DNA of 15,713 bases from an uncultured Clostridia bacterium (GTDB taxonomy: Bacteria > Bacillota > Clostridia > TANB77 > CAG-508). The stretch covers positions 1 to 15,713 of the forward strand of contig CALXNI010000136.1 of assembly GCA_944389715.1 (NCBI GenBank). The letters run 5' to 3'. This document shows positions 15,589 to 15,713 of the stretch, piece by piece. A program made the position numbers and the translations under genes. The number at the start of each line of letters is the position of its first letter. Position 1 is the first letter of the stretch. The notes beneath the pieces are model-generated. The model saw only the letters and a program-made list of their open reading frames with translations. It was not told the origin of the DNA and ran no database searches.

Positions 15589-15713
15589 ATGAAGGAATAT
15601 TTAGCAATTGAAGAAGTAAAAGCTTTAGAAGTATTAGATTCTAGAGGAAATCCAACTGTACAAGTTGAAGTAATTACAGAAGAAGGAACAAATGGAGTAG
15701 CAATGGTTCCATC
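15589..15713 (+). CDS. eno: Enolase, N-terminal part (runs off the window)
   Basis: Enolase converts 2-phosphoglycerate to phosphoenolpyruvate. Only the first 41 codons are present. The start at 15589 follows AAGGAGG at 15574-15580. The sequence reaches the conserved LDSRGNPTVQVEV strand (about residues 15-27) and continues in frame to the window end, so the gene is partial only because of the window boundary. Its position after gpmI completes the order gap-pgk-tpiA-gpmI-eno. Confidence 0.93.
   Translation, partial: MKEYLAIEEVKALEVLDSRGNPTVQVEVITEEGTNGVAMVP

Overview
The window looks like a chromosomal segment of an AT-rich, low-GC Firmicute, most likely an uncultivated gut-type Clostridia. 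The reasons are AGA-dominated arginine codons, strong AGGAGG ribosome binding sites, TTGACA/TATAAT-type promoters with 17-bp spacers, an alpha2-type glycyl-tRNA synthetase, AddA, MreB and MtaB, and a Clostridia-like glycolytic cluster. Every gene is on the + strand. UAA and UGA both act as stops, so UGA is not reassigned. The taxonomic call is inference.

Layout: copy 1 of a ~140-bp intergenic repeat (1-140); glyS (237-1626); a GC-rich hairpin; addA (1673-5255); an FxLYD-like membrane-anchored protein (5363-5857); a ~550-bp intergenic stretch with small palindromes and copy 2 of the repeat; mreB (6408-7428) overlapping mtaB (7425-8753); a 119-aa protein of unknown function (8936-9295) closed by a terminator; then lower glycolysis in pathway order: gap, pgk, tpiA, a Uma2-family gene, gpmI, a second Uma2-family gene, and the start of eno, which runs off the window.

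The main observation is a recurrent +1 frameshift signal. Four genes (glyS, addA, mreB, gpmI) are each interrupted by a single extra C placed directly in front of a conserved glycine codon, so that the zero-frame codon at the break is always CGG: CAG CGG A, GCG CGG A, AGA CGG T and GAG CGG A. Skipping that C restores a full-length protein of normal family length with the expected motif across the junction. I checked every other CGG trinucleotide in the coding regions (about 4,660 codons) and none is in frame. CGA and CGC also do not appear in frame, and CGT appears only about five times. CGG therefore occurs here only as a frameshift codon. The simplest reading is programmed or tolerated +1 frameshifting at an unassigned or very poorly read CGG codon, with GGN read out of frame as Gly, or quadruplet CGGN decoding by a special tRNA-Gly. 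mreB is the most telling case, because its authentic start (ATG at 6408, downstream of the promoter) can only be used if the ribosome shifts at the sixth codon.

Secondary points are two Uma2-family paralogues with a shared leader embedded in the glycolytic operon, one of them overlapping gpmI; a palindromic element inside the mtaB coding sequence; a heptad inverted repeat between gap and pgk; and the 140-bp repeat lying just upstream of the promoters of two of the frameshifted genes.
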